NCBI GenBank assembly: GCA_022796795.1
Contig: JAAWJI010000007.1
Location: 46,464-110,463, forward strand
Length of the DNA stretch: 64,000 nucleotides
Source of the DNA: Lachnospiraceae bacterium
GTDB lineage: Bacteria > Bacillota > Clostridia > Lachnospirales > Lachnospiraceae
Reading direction: 5' to 3'
Below the pieces are notes generated by a model. The model was not told the origin of the DNA. It worked only from the letters and a program-made list of their open reading frames with translations, and did no database searches. Below are positions 17,830-25,966 of the stretch, in pieces (within the stretch, counting starts at the first letter, position 1; each line of letters starts with the position of its first letter). The translations under genes were made by a program, and so were the position numbers.

Positions 17830-18372
17830 ATGGCATTAATCCAAGAAAAGACATACACCATAGACGATATCTACGCTCTTCCAGAAGGCCAGCGGGCAGA
17901 GCTGATCGACGGGAAAATTTACAATATGGCACCCCCCATGCGGATTCATCAGAAATTGGTTTCTCAATTTACCCAGATAATAGGGCAATATATAAAATCA
18001 CACCATGGGGGTTGCGAAGTCTATCCTGCCCCATTTGCCGTATTTCTAAATGCAGATGATAAAAACTATGTTGAACCAGATATTTCGGTTATCTGTGACA
18101 AAAATAAACTGGATGATCGCGGCTGTAACGGCGCTCCGGATTGGATTATAGAAATTGTTTCTCCAAGCACAGAACAGGTAGACTATGGAATAAAGCTTTT
18201 TAAATACCGTTCAGCCGGTGTACGGGAATATTGGATCATAAATCCAAGAACCCGTGTTGTAAATGTTTTTGATTTTGAAAACGAAAAAGCCTCCTGCCAA
18301 TATAGCTTTGACGACACGATCCCGGTATGTATTTACCAAGATCTAAGCATCTATATTTCTGATTTATTATAA
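17830..18372 (+). CDS. Uma2-family (DUF820) putative restriction-fold endonuclease
   Basis: This 180-residue protein of the Uma2 family has a PD-(D/E)XK nuclease fold. Readable landmarks are AELIDGKIYNMAPP near the start, the catalytic Asp84 of EPDISVICD, Glu108 in WIIEIVSPST, and GVREYWIINP near the end. It stands alone on the plus strand between minus-strand operons, a common arrangement for these mobile singletons. GTGAGGACATCCCT precedes the ATG. The biological role of Uma2 proteins is not established. The neighbouring sequence shows no transposase or repeat. Confidence 0.9.
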   Translation: MALIQEKTYTIDDIYALPEGQRAELIDGKIYNMAPPMRIHQKLVSQFTQIIGQYIKSHHGGCEVYPAPFAVFLNADDKNYVEPDISVICDKNKLDDRGCNGAPDWIIEIVSPSTEQVDYGIKLFKYRSAGVREYWIINPRTRVVNVFDFENEKASCQYSFDDTIPVCIYQDLSIYISDLL

Positions 18373-18601
18373 TTAAAAGCCGGCCCCCTGCGCCAACAGG
18401 AAACCGGCCAAGATATGCCGAAAATAATATGTTTACAAGTATCAGAATTTTTCTGAGAATAAGTGGCCGCCAACACAAGGCCAAAAAAGAGACTGCAGAG
18501 AAACTGCGAAGCGCCGTCTTCTCCTAAATTTTCTTGGCAATTTCATGACAAAAATTATTATAAATTATGGTTATATGACATTTTAGGAAGAATAAAATAG
18601 C

Positions 18602-18650
18602 AAAAAAACAGCGGATTTTCCTTGATTTTTCAAGGATATCCGCTGTTTTA
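18602..18650 (-). terminator. Intrinsic terminator after tRNA-Pro
   Basis: On the minus strand a long stem (AACAGCGGAT...ATCCGCTGTT, with an inner CCTTGA/TCAAGG stem) runs into a seven-T tract. It lies just after the tRNA 3' end. Confidence 0.9.
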
Positions 18651-18665
18651 CGCCCCTGCCAAGAA

Positions 18666-18739
18666 TCGATGCGACAGGATTTGAACCTGCGACCTCTGCG
18701 TCCCGAACGCAGCGCTCTACCAAGCTGAGCCACGCATCG
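18666..18739 (-). tRNA. tRNA-Pro (anticodon CGG)
   Basis: This 74-nt cloverleaf has a 7-bp acceptor stem CGATGCG/CGCATCG, an anticodon arm CTGCG-TTCGGGA-CGCAG giving CGG, a T-arm GCAGG-TTCAAAT-CCTGT and discriminator A. CCA is not encoded. It has its own promoter and terminator. CGG reads the CCG proline codon. Confidence 0.95.
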
Positions 18740-18769
18740 CTGTGTTGACTTTTTCCATCAGCATAGATT

Positions 18770-18798
18770 ATCTTAGCACAAACTATACACTTTGTCCA
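18770..18798 (-). promoter_or_regulatory. Promoter of tRNA-Pro
   Basis: On the minus strand TGGACA (18793-18798), 17 bp, TAAGAT (18770-18775), about 30 bp before the tRNA. Confidence 0.65.
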
Positions 18799-18808
18799 GC
18801 ATTTTTTG

Positions 18809-18838
18809 CGAAAACTTAGACGAAAACTTAGGCGAAAA
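18809..18838. repeat. Short tandem repeat (CGAAAACTTAGR)
   Basis: Two full copies and one partial copy of a 12-bp unit lie in the spacer between the tRNA promoter and the SleB-type hydrolase gene. No function is apparent. Confidence 0.5.
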
Positions 18839-18956
18839 TGTCACTTCAAAACTTTACTTCCCAAAAAACTTCACTGGTGAAAATCTAGCCAGAAAGCTTA
18901 AGAAAGGCAGAACAGTTCAGCCAGATTACAAACAACTGGCCGAACCATTACATTTC

Positions 18957-20207
18957 CTATTGTGTAGAGAAATTCCAGGTATAGGAAAAAATATGCGCTC
19001 CAATAATCAATCCGCTTAGGGCAGGGTTGTTATTATGGGTGCGGAAAAACACCCGGTTTCCCACATTAGACTCTCCTGCTATGGCCCTGCGGGCCGCGTC
19101 ATAGCAGGAGCCGCTAACCGTATCCAGGGCCTCGCTGAGCACCAGATCAAAACGGCCGGAGGTCACGGGTGAAAACTGGCCGCTGGCCCGGATCACACTG
19201 ATAATATCATTCTGTCCAAATCTGGGATCCCGGATTCGGTTCATGACCACGGCTCCCACCGCCAGCTGCCCTGCAGCGCCCTGATTGGCGGCCTCACAGT
19301 GGATCAGCACTGCCAGGGCCGTTACCTCCTCCTCAGAGGCTGCGTAGGCCCCATACTGGGTCCCCTCCTCGCCGCTGATCTGCTCGCCTGTCACCTCGCC
19401 CAAGGATGCGTTGATTTCCCGAAGCTTAGCCGCCTCCAGCTCCGCCTCGATCCGTTTCTTTTCCTGAATCAGCTCCTCCAGAACAGCCCTTTGGTTGGCC
19501 AGAGTATTCTCCTTGCCGTCCACCTCCGCCTGGGCGCTGGCAATGGCGTTGATCTGGCTGCTGATTTTACTTCGGGTGCTGCTGGCCAGGGCCTCCACTT
19601 CCTTCTGCTTTTCCACCACCTGGGCGTGAAGCTCGTCCAGAGCCTCCTTATCCCCCTGCAGCCTGGCCTCCTTTTCGGCCACAGCCTCCTTGGCGGCAAT
19701 ATATTCTTCCATTTTCTGATTATCATACTGAGCCAGGCTGGCCACATCATTGGCCCTTGTAAGAGCCTGGGAAAAGCTGCCCTCGGTGAGAAGCAGTTCA
19801 AAAAAACCTGCCTGTGGATATTCGTACATATACTGGATCCTGGCCTTCATATCCTCGTACTGCTTATCCGCTACAGCCTGAGCCTGGGCAAGCTCCTGCT
19901 GAGCGGTTTCAATCTCCGCCTCTTTGTCCGCGATCTGCTGCTCCAGGTCCTGAATCTGAGCCGAAATACTGCTGTACTGCTTATTCAGGCCAGATAAATA
20001 ATTCTCCATCTCCTTTTTGGCATCCTCCAGATGCCGCTGCCTTTGCTCTGCCTCTGACAGCTCCTGCTCTGTCTTTTCAATCTCATCTTCCTGCTGATCG
20101 ATCTGATCTTCAATGTGCGCTGTTGCATAGCTGGTAATGCTAAGAGAGCAGGCCAAAAAAAGGCTGCAAATTCCATATGCTGTTTTTGTAAGAAATCTTT
20201 TTCTCAT
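18957..20207 (-). CDS. Secreted coiled-coil cell-wall hydrolase with SleB-type domain
   Basis: This is a roughly 416-residue exported protein. The signal peptide ends near SYATA. Residues about 35-270 form a long charged coiled coil (IDQQEDEIEKTEQELSEAEQ and onward) like PcsB/CwlO hydrolases. The C-terminal about 125 residues are a SleB/CwlJ hydrolase domain: VLIHCEAANQGAAGQLAVGA holds the catalytic Glu, then GQFSPVTSG and ARRAIAGES. It probably cleaves peptidoglycan in growth or spore cortex. Coiled coils in such proteins often contact FtsEX, which is not in the window. I use ATG 20207; an in-frame GTG lies 9 bp upstream. Confidence 0.9.
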   Translation of the reverse strand: MRKRFLTKTAYGICSLFLACSLSITSYATAHIEDQIDQQEDEIEKTEQELSEAEQRQRHLEDAKKEMENYLSGLNKQYSSISAQIQDLEQQIADKEAEIETAQQELAQAQAVADKQYEDMKARIQYMYEYPQAGFFELLLTEGSFSQALTRANDVASLAQYDNQKMEEYIAAKEAVAEKEARLQGDKEALDELHAQVVEKQKEVEALASSTRSKISSQINAIASAQAEVDGKENTLANQRAVLEELIQEKKRIEAELEAAKLREINASLGEVTGEQISGEEGTQYGAYAASEEEVTALAVLIHCEAANQGAAGQLAVGAVVMNRIRDPRFGQNDIISVIRASGQFSPVTSGRFDLVLSEALDTVSGSCYDAARRAIAGESNVGNRVFFRTHNNNPALSGLIIGAHIFSYTWNFSTQ

Positions 20208-20224
20208 GTGAATCACATTCCTTT

Positions 20225-20737
20225 TCAGACAGGAATCTTTATCTCCCAGTCATATTTTGTCAGCTGTCCCGCCCGCTTCAGATCCCCAAAGTCATGCTGG
20301 CGCAGGGCCTCGTACAATACGATTGCCACAGAATTGGACAGGTTCAAAGACCTGGTATCCCCCAGCATGGGGATGCGGATGGCCGTCTCCGGATACTGGA
20401 GCAGAATCTCCTCCGGAATCCCGCCGCTCTCCTTGCCAAACATAAGGTAGCAGTCCTTCTCGTAGGACACCTCCGTGTACACATGCCGCCCCTTTGTAGT
20501 GGCCATATAGAGCCTTGCTCCCGGATTCTTCCGCTGAAAATCCGCAAAATCCACATATCGGGTCACCGACAGCTGATCCCAGTAATCCATACCCGCCCGT
20601 TTCAGCTCTTTTTCCCCCAGCCGAAAGCCCAGGGGCTCAATCAAATGCAAATGAGCTCCCGTGGCCGCGCAGGTACGCCCGATATTTCCTGTATTGGCCG
20701 GAATCTCCGGCTCGTATAACACAATGTGAAATGCCAT
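20225..20737 (-). CDS. trmL: tRNA (cytidine(34)-2'-O)-methyltransferase
   Basis: This is a 170-residue SPOUT-class methyltransferase, modifying the wobble base of tRNA-Leu with S-adenosylmethionine. Family motifs are NTGNIGRTCAATGAHLHLIEPL near the N-terminus (read in parts), FGKESGGIPEE in the middle and the knot-forming RSLNLSNSVAIVLYEALRQ. Length is as expected. Its ATG shares a base with the stop of the preceding aminotransferase gene (TAATG), so the two are translationally coupled. Confidence 0.95.
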   Translation of the reverse strand: MAFHIVLYEPEIPANTGNIGRTCAATGAHLHLIEPLGFRLGEKELKRAGMDYWDQLSVTRYVDFADFQRKNPGARLYMATTKGRHVYTEVSYEKDCYLMFGKESGGIPEEILLQYPETAIRIPMLGDTRSLNLSNSVAIVLYEALRQHDFGDLKRAGQLTKYDWEIKIPV

Positions 20738-21912
20738 TATTTTTCCGTCTCTTTTCGCAGCTTCTCCACAAAGCGCCCCAGGCGCTCCAGGGCCCGTTTC
20801 AAGTCGTCCAGGGAGTATGCGTAGGAAATCCGCAGATATCCCTCTCCACAGGCTCCAAAGGCCGTTCCCGGTACCACAGCCACCTTCTCCTCCTCCAGGA
20901 AGCGGGTGGCAAACTCCTCAGAGCTCATGCCAAACTGCCTGATGCAGGGAAACACATAGAATGCCCCGTAAGGCTCAAAGCAGGGAAGCCCCATTTCCTG
21001 AAAGGCATGCATGAGATAACGCCGCCGCTGGTTATAGGCCTCCCGCATGCGGGCCACGTCTTCATCCCCGTTTTTTAAGGCCTCCACAGCCGCGTACTGG
21101 CTATTGGTGGGCGCGCACATAATGGCGTACTGATGAATCTTGATCATCTGTTTAATAATGACTTCCGGTCCGCAGGCATAGCCCAGGCGCCAGCCGGTCA
21201 TGGCATAGGATTTGGAAAACCCGTTGATCAAAATGGTCCGCTCCTGCATGCCGGGAATCTGGGCAATGGACACATGATCCCCCTTATAGCTAAGCTCCGC
21301 ATAAATCTCATCCGAAACCACAAAAAGATCTTTTTCTAATACCACCTGGGCAATGGCCTCCAGATCCTCCCGCTCCAGGATGGCTCCCGTGGGATTATTG
21401 GGAAAGGGCAGCACCAGGATCTTGGTCTTATCTGTCACAGCCTCCCGCACCTGTTGGGCGGTCAGACGGAAATCATGCTCTGCCTTAAGCTCCAGAATCA
21501 CCGGAGTCCCGCCGGCCAGAATTGCGCAGGGCTCATAGGAAACATAGCTGGGCTGAGGGATCAGCACCTCCTCCCCGGGATTCAGCATGGCCCGAAAGGC
21601 AATGTCAATGGCCTCGCTGCCCCCTACGGTTACAATTACCTCTTTGTCCGGATCGTAGACCAGCTCCTGCCGCCTGTTTAAATAGCGGGTAATCTCCACC
21701 TTCAGCTCCCGAAGCCCCGCGTTGGAGGTGTAGAAGGTTCTGCCCCGTTCCAGGGAGTAAATGCCCTCCTCCCGGATATGCCAGGGGGTGTCAAAATCCG
21801 GCTCTCCCACTCCCAGGGAAATGGCGTCTTTCATCTCGCTTACCACATCGAAAAATTTGCGGATCCCCGAGGGCGCTATGGCTGTCACTTTATCTGCTAA
21901 TGGATTTCTCAA
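20737..21912 (-). CDS. PLP-dependent aminotransferase, class I/II
   Basis: This is a 391-residue fold-type I aminotransferase. The Schiff-base lysine is in INGFSKSYAMTGWRLGY, the substrate-carboxylate arginine is in YLRISYA near the C-terminus, and FPNNPTGA marks the cofactor site. It resembles the AspC/PatA-like enzymes encoded beside Lrp regulators in Firmicutes. Its start overlaps the stop of the Lrp gene (ATGA) and its stop overlaps trmL. Which amino acid it uses is not readable, but aspartate or aromatic amino acids are common for the group. Confidence 0.93.
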   Translation of the reverse strand: MRNPLADKVTAIAPSGIRKFFDVVSEMKDAISLGVGEPDFDTPWHIREEGIYSLERGRTFYTSNAGLRELKVEITRYLNRRQELVYDPDKEVIVTVGGSEAIDIAFRAMLNPGEEVLIPQPSYVSYEPCAILAGGTPVILELKAEHDFRLTAQQVREAVTDKTKILVLPFPNNPTGAILEREDLEAIAQVVLEKDLFVVSDEIYAELSYKGDHVSIAQIPGMQERTILINGFSKSYAMTGWRLGYACGPEVIIKQMIKIHQYAIMCAPTNSQYAAVEALKNGDEDVARMREAYNQRRRYLMHAFQEMGLPCFEPYGAFYVFPCIRQFGMSSEEFATRFLEEEKVAVVPGTAFGACGEGYLRISYAYSLDDLKRALERLGRFVEKLRKETEK

Positions 21913-22391
21913 GGCGTCACCAACATCCTTTCATCTTTGGATTCCCGCACCATAATAGAGCCATGGTCCTTGTATTTCTTCAGCACAAAATGGGTGGCTG
22001 TGCTGAGCACAGAGTCCAGAGGAGACAGCTTGTCGGACACAAACTGGGCCACGTCCCGCATGGTCTTTCCCTCGATCATCACCATAAAGTCAAAGCCTCC
22101 GGAAATCAGGTAGACGCTGTCCACCTCCGCGTAGTTGTAAATGCGCTCCGCCACCTTGTCAAAGCCCAGTCCCCGCTGAGGCGTTACCTTTACCTCAATA
22201 AGGGCCGTCAGCTTTTCCTCGCTGGTCTTATCCCAGTCAATCAGCGTGTGATACCCGCAGATCACATGCTCCTTTTCCATATCCGCAATCTCATTGGCCA
22301 CAGATACCTCATCCATTCCCAGGAGAATGGCCAGCTCGCCCAGATTAATGCGGCTGTTTTTCTCCAGAAAGGTCAAAATCTTTTCTCTCAT
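21909..22391 (-). CDS. Lrp/AsnC-family transcriptional regulator
   Basis: This 160-residue regulator has an N-terminal winged helix (MREKILTFLEKNSRINLGEL, then AILLGMDEVSVANEIADME) and a C-terminal RAM ligand-binding domain (LTALIEVKVTPQRGLGFDKV and VYLISGGFDFMVMIEGKTM). It is encoded immediately upstream of and overlapping the aminotransferase gene, so it likely controls amino-acid metabolism, including that gene. The ligand is probably an amino acid. Confidence 0.93.
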   Translation of the reverse strand: MREKILTFLEKNSRINLGELAILLGMDEVSVANEIADMEKEHVICGYHTLIDWDKTSEEKLTALIEVKVTPQRGLGFDKVAERIYNYAEVDSVYLISGGFDFMVMIEGKTMRDVAQFVSDKLSPLDSVLSTATHFVLKKYKDHGSIMVRESKDERMLVTP

Positions 22392-22481
22392 GTCCTATTT
22401 CTCCTTAATTTTTACTTCCGTTCCCCGCGCCCCCTGGCATGCTCCCTGATCCGGTAGCAAAAGGCGCCTCTCACGGAACGA

Positions 22482-23465
22482 TTACAATATTTTATACAAC
22501 TCATCCGGCTTGGGACGCTCCAGAAAGGCCTCCTCGCCTCCGTTTAGAATCCGCCGCGCCGGCCCCTTCACCGCTTTTCCGATCACTGTAGCCAAAATCC
22601 CGGCCTTTTTCAGCTCCCGAACCAGATCATGGCCCCGGTCCGCTGCCATGAGCATAGAGCCGCTGGATATGAGGCCGTAGGGATTTAATCCGAAATATTC
22701 GCAGATCTCGATGGTTTCCTGCCGAAAGGGAATGGCCTGCAAGTCAATCTCCAGCCCAATGCCTGAGGCCTGGGCCAGCTCCCAGAGTGCCCCGTAGATC
22801 CCTCCCTCGGTCACGTCATGCATAGCCGACACTCCCTGCTCCACAGCTATCCGGGATTCGGGAAGTACGGACAGCCAGGCGTCAAAAGCCATGGCTGACT
22901 CCACAAAGGCCTGGGGAAACCGCTTCAAAAGCTCTTCCTTACGCTCTTTGGCAATGATGCTGGTTCCCTCGATCCCCAGCCATTTGGTTACCAGAATATC
23001 CTGCCCCGGTCTGGCTCCCGCCGTGGTCACAAGCCCGCCCTCCCGGACCTTCCCCACGCCGGTGGCACAGAGAATGGGCTGGTTTACCGCCCGGGTCACC
23101 TCTGTGTGGCCTCCCAGCACCTGAATCTGAAACCGGGCGCAGGCTTCCTCCACCTGGGCCATCATCTGCCGGATCTCCTCTTCCTGGATTTCCTCAGGAA
23201 GCAGAGCCGTCACCATGATTCCCACAGGCTCTGCGCCGCTGCTGGCCAGATCATTGACCGTAACCTGTACGGCCAGCATCCCCACATCCTTTCCTGTTCC
23301 CGTAATGGGATCCGTGGACATGACAAAGATTTCCCCCGGCTTTAGCTTGAGAGCCGCGCAGTCCTCCCCCACTCCCGGGCCCAGGAGTACCTCCTCCCGG
23401 GTGGTGCGGATCTGTTTTAATATAGATCTCTTTAAAATTGTCTCTGATATTTTTCCTGTATTCAT
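22482..23465 (-). CDS. AIR-synthase-related (HypE/ThiL-like) ATP-binding protein
   Basis: This is a 327-residue member of the PurM/HypE/ThiL/SelD superfamily. The N-terminal dimer domain shows GPGVGEDCAALKL, STDPITG and VTVNDLASSGAEPVG; the C-terminal domain binds ATP (HDVTEGGIYGALWELA, then LISSGSMLMA). Unlike HypE it lacks the C-terminal cysteine tail (it ends DELYKIL), and no hyp genes are nearby, so hydrogenase maturation is unlikely. It lies 91 bp before the Lrp gene and 20 bp after the VanW gene. The substrate is unknown. Confidence 0.85.
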   Translation of the reverse strand: MNTGKISETILKRSILKQIRTTREEVLLGPGVGEDCAALKLKPGEIFVMSTDPITGTGKDVGMLAVQVTVNDLASSGAEPVGIMVTALLPEEIQEEEIRQMMAQVEEACARFQIQVLGGHTEVTRAVNQPILCATGVGKVREGGLVTTAGARPGQDILVTKWLGIEGTSIIAKERKEELLKRFPQAFVESAMAFDAWLSVLPESRIAVEQGVSAMHDVTEGGIYGALWELAQASGIGLEIDLQAIPFRQETIEICEYFGLNPYGLISSGSMLMAADRGHDLVRELKKAGILATVIGKAVKGPARRILNGGEEAFLERPKPDELYKIL

Positions 23466-23485
23466 TCCTGCTCCTGCCGGCAGAC

Positions 23486-24925
23486 TTATTCCGGCGGCTG
23501 CATCCGGGCCACGCAGTCCGCCATGGTGGCCTGCACCAGGGCTGCGTCCTGTGTGGCGATGGCTGCCTGCAGCTGGGCGGAAAGCTCCGGATCTCCTGCA
23601 ATACCCACGGTAATGGTCCGGGGCGACGGCATGTAGCTGCTGGTATTGACCTTTTCCACGCTGACCTCCACACCGTTTTCATAGACCCGCTTATAGAGCT
23701 CTGCCTTCACTCCCCGGTGAGCCCCCTCCACATGATAGTAGCCGATGCCCTGGCCTGCATCCCCAATAATGACTTGACCGGGGTCCGTGGTCCCCAAGGT
23801 GGTGCTGGTATATTTCACCTCCCGATTGGCGGGACGTGTTTCTTCCCCGTAAATGGTAAAGGTGATGACCTTATTGCTGTCTGTACCCGCCTCTATGTAA
23901 ATAGGCGCGTTTGTGGTATTTTTAAATTTCAGATCCTTGTAGGTGCCGGCAATGGCCGCGTCCGCCGAAGGATCCACATAGGTGACGATCATGGAATGGG
24001 GAAAACGCTCCACAATCTCCAGCTCCGCCAGCAGAGCCGCATTGTACAAGGTTGTGGATACCTGGCAAATACCTCCCCCCAGGCTGTCCACCACTTTTCC
24101 GTTCAGGTAAGCTCCCGCCATCTCATACCCGTTTGCCTTGGTAAACGGACTGATAGCCTCATAGGCGGAAAAAGTATCCCCTGGATACAGCAGCGTCCCG
24201 TTAATCAGCCGGGCCCCGTTGCTCACGTTCTGGGAACGGTTTCTATTGGAAGTGGCATAGCTGGTGGAAAAGGTACCCAGCACATCCCGGACCTTACTCA
24301 GCTCCTCCTCTGTCCCCCGGGGATGCTCCACCTCCGCCGGAAGAGTCACCGTGCCGTTCTCCTTCTGCCATTCATTCTGCATAAAATCCAGGACCGCCTG
24401 CTTGGAGCCCTCCACATTAAGCTTCACGCCGGTAGCTCCTGGAATCACCCGAAAGGAGCCATTCTCCCGAACCAGCCCGGCATCCTTGGCATCTACGTCA
24501 AACTGTACGCATTCCTCTTCAATCACCTGAGACACCTGCCGCTCATCCACGGTCCAAGCAAGCTCCAGCACCTTATTGCTGTGCTCCAGCTCCTTTCTCT
24601 CCTTGAACCGGCGGATAATATCGCCGCTTTTGCCGATTCCCAGGGCCTCCTCCACAATCTCCGGATTGGAACATGTAAGCCCCAGATCCGAAAGCTGCAC
24701 CTGTACCTCATGCTCCTCCACCTGCAAGGTCAGCGTCTCCTGACTCAGTTCCCTGGCATAATTTTGAATCTCCTGCTCCGCCTCTTCCCTGGTCATGCCG
24801 GAAACGTCGATCTCGTCCAAATAAACTCCCGCGTGGATCAAAACATCCTCTTTTGCATCTGTCTGCATCCCTGCGCTCCAGAAGAAAATGCCGCATAGCA
24901 GCATACTCCAAAGAAATTTCTTCAT
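23486..24925 (-). CDS. VanW-family secreted protein with peptidoglycan-binding-like domain
   Basis: This is a roughly 479-residue exported protein. A signal segment (KFLWSMLLCGIFFWSAG) is followed by a YoaR-like/PG_binding_4 region (GVYLDEIDVSGMTREEAEQE, residues about 35-210). The VanW domain then appears as FSTSYATSNRNRSQNVSNGA, NGTLLYPGDTFSAYEAI and GGGICQVSTTLYNAALLAEL. VanW domains resemble L,D-transpeptidase-type folds, and these proteins act at the cell surface, but function is not settled. ATG 24925 has AAGGAG at good spacing; an in-frame GTG 9 bp upstream sits on that site. Confidence 0.9.
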   Translation of the reverse strand: MKKFLWSMLLCGIFFWSAGMQTDAKEDVLIHAGVYLDEIDVSGMTREEAEQEIQNYARELSQETLTLQVEEHEVQVQLSDLGLTCSNPEIVEEALGIGKSGDIIRRFKERKELEHSNKVLELAWTVDERQVSQVIEEECVQFDVDAKDAGLVRENGSFRVIPGATGVKLNVEGSKQAVLDFMQNEWQKENGTVTLPAEVEHPRGTEEELSKVRDVLGTFSTSYATSNRNRSQNVSNGARLINGTLLYPGDTFSAYEAISPFTKANGYEMAGAYLNGKVVDSLGGGICQVSTTLYNAALLAELEIVERFPHSMIVTYVDPSADAAIAGTYKDLKFKNTTNAPIYIEAGTDSNKVITFTIYGEETRPANREVKYTSTTLGTTDPGQVIIGDAGQGIGYYHVEGAHRGVKAELYKRVYENGVEVSVEKVNTSSYMPSPRTITVGIAGDPELSAQLQAAIATQDAALVQATMADCVARMQPPE

Positions 24926-24958
24926 ATCTCTCACTCCTTCTCCGTATTGTCTCCGGCA

Positions 24959-25060
24959 TTACAGCGCATATGACAATATGGGGATTACCATGGCTAAAAT
25001 GATGACTACAATAATGACCGTTGATATAATCTTTCTCGTCTTTTTATCGTAAAAATTCAT
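24959..25060 (-). CDS. 33-residue single-helix membrane protein
   Basis: This small gene has an excellent GGAGGAG site 5 nt before its ATG. The product begins with a basic segment (MNFYDKKTRK) followed by one hydrophobic helix of about 20 residues ending LSYAL, so a positive-inside single-pass protein is expected. It sits between the exonuclease and VanW genes on the same strand. It resembles the very short DUF4044-type membrane peptides, though I cannot assign it. The longer in-frame start at 25150 lies inside the exonuclease gene and is less likely. Confidence 0.7.
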   Translation of the reverse strand: MNFYDKKTRKIISTVIIVVIILAMVIPILSYAL

Positions 25061-25091
25061 CTTCTCCTCCATTTCTGCCGGCATTTGGCGC

Positions 25092-25805
25092 TCAGCGCAG
25101 GATTCGTCCATGCTCCAGAATAATCCGGTCAATGATACGGGACGCCTCATTTTTCGTCAGACTGTCTACCTTTACCGGCAACTCTATTTTATGATATTTT
25201 AGCAGATCATTCAAGTACCCTTTTTGCGCCGGGGTAATGGGGCTTTGTTTTTTTACCTGATATACAAGTGGGCCGGGGAGAAATATCCCCTGGGGGCAGT
25301 CCGGAAACTCCTGTCGCAGCCGCTCATAGAGACATCTGGCAGACCGGGCGTCGTCCTCGGCCCGGTGCTTCCGCTCCTGGGCGATCCCATAGTGGGTACA
25401 GAGATATTCCAGACTTCGATGCTCCAGATCCGGCAAAAGTCTGCGGGCAATCTTCAGGGTATCCACGCCCTCCTTCTCAAAGGTCAGGTTCTGGTTCACG
25501 GCAGAGCGCTTTACAAAACTGTAATCAAAGAGAATGTTGTGTCCCAGAAGGGGCAGATCCTGACAGAATTCCACCAGCCGCTCTACTGCCTCCTTGTATT
25601 CCATTCCGCCTGCAGCCATCTCGTTTGTGATGCCGGTCAACTCCTGAATCCGGGGCGTCACCTGACGGCCGGGATCCACCAGAGTGGAGAAAACCTCCGT
25701 CTCCCTGCCCTCCACAATCTTCACCGCCCCGATCTCCAGAATCCGGTCGTCCGTGGGATTCAGTCCCGTGGTTTCCAGGTCCAGGGCTATATAGGTATGT
25801 ATCAT
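25092..25805 (-). CDS. DEDDh 3'-5' exonuclease, DNA polymerase III epsilon-like
   Basis: This 237-residue exonuclease has the motifs of the DnaQ family: ExoI LDLETTGLNP (Asp9, Glu11), ExoII LLGHNILFDYSFV (Asp about 100) and ExoIII with HRAEDDARS. These bind two metal ions to remove nucleotides from DNA or RNA ends. The C-terminal 55 residues (QKGYLNDLLKYHKIELPVKV and onward) form a helical extension often found on stand-alone Firmicute DnaQ proteins. It precedes a small membrane protein and VanW. Confidence 0.92.
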   Translation of the reverse strand: MIHTYIALDLETTGLNPTDDRILEIGAVKIVEGRETEVFSTLVDPGRQVTPRIQELTGITNEMAAGGMEYKEAVERLVEFCQDLPLLGHNILFDYSFVKRSAVNQNLTFEKEGVDTLKIARRLLPDLEHRSLEYLCTHYGIAQERKHRAEDDARSARCLYERLRQEFPDCPQGIFLPGPLVYQVKKQSPITPAQKGYLNDLLKYHKIELPVKVDSLTKNEASRIIDRIILEHGRILR

Positions 25806-25897
25806 AGGTATCTCTTACTCTCTTTCCTCTTTTCCGCCCTCTGTACGTACAGACGCTATAGGCGGTTCTTTTGTTGCACTTTCAGGGACTCCCCTCT

Positions 25898-25926
25898 ATT
25901 TTCTCCGGGAGGCGCCCATTTGTCAA
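25898..25926 (-). promoter_or_regulatory. Possible promoter of the exonuclease gene
   Basis: On the minus strand TTGACA (25921-25926), 17 bp and a poorer GAAAAT -10 (25898-25903) lie in the 161-bp gap between the radical SAM and exonuclease genes. Confidence 0.45.
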
Positions 25927-25966
25927 CCCCAAGTATATGGGAAACTACCTTTTGGAAATTCCCTTT

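Noticed and set aside
18524..18733. Small minus-strand frame over tRNA-Pro
   Set aside because: It is a reading of the tRNA gene and its terminator, a common false gene.
22482..23465. hypE (hydrogenase maturation)
   Set aside because: The C-terminal cysteine that carries the cyano group in HypE is absent and no hyp genes adjoin.
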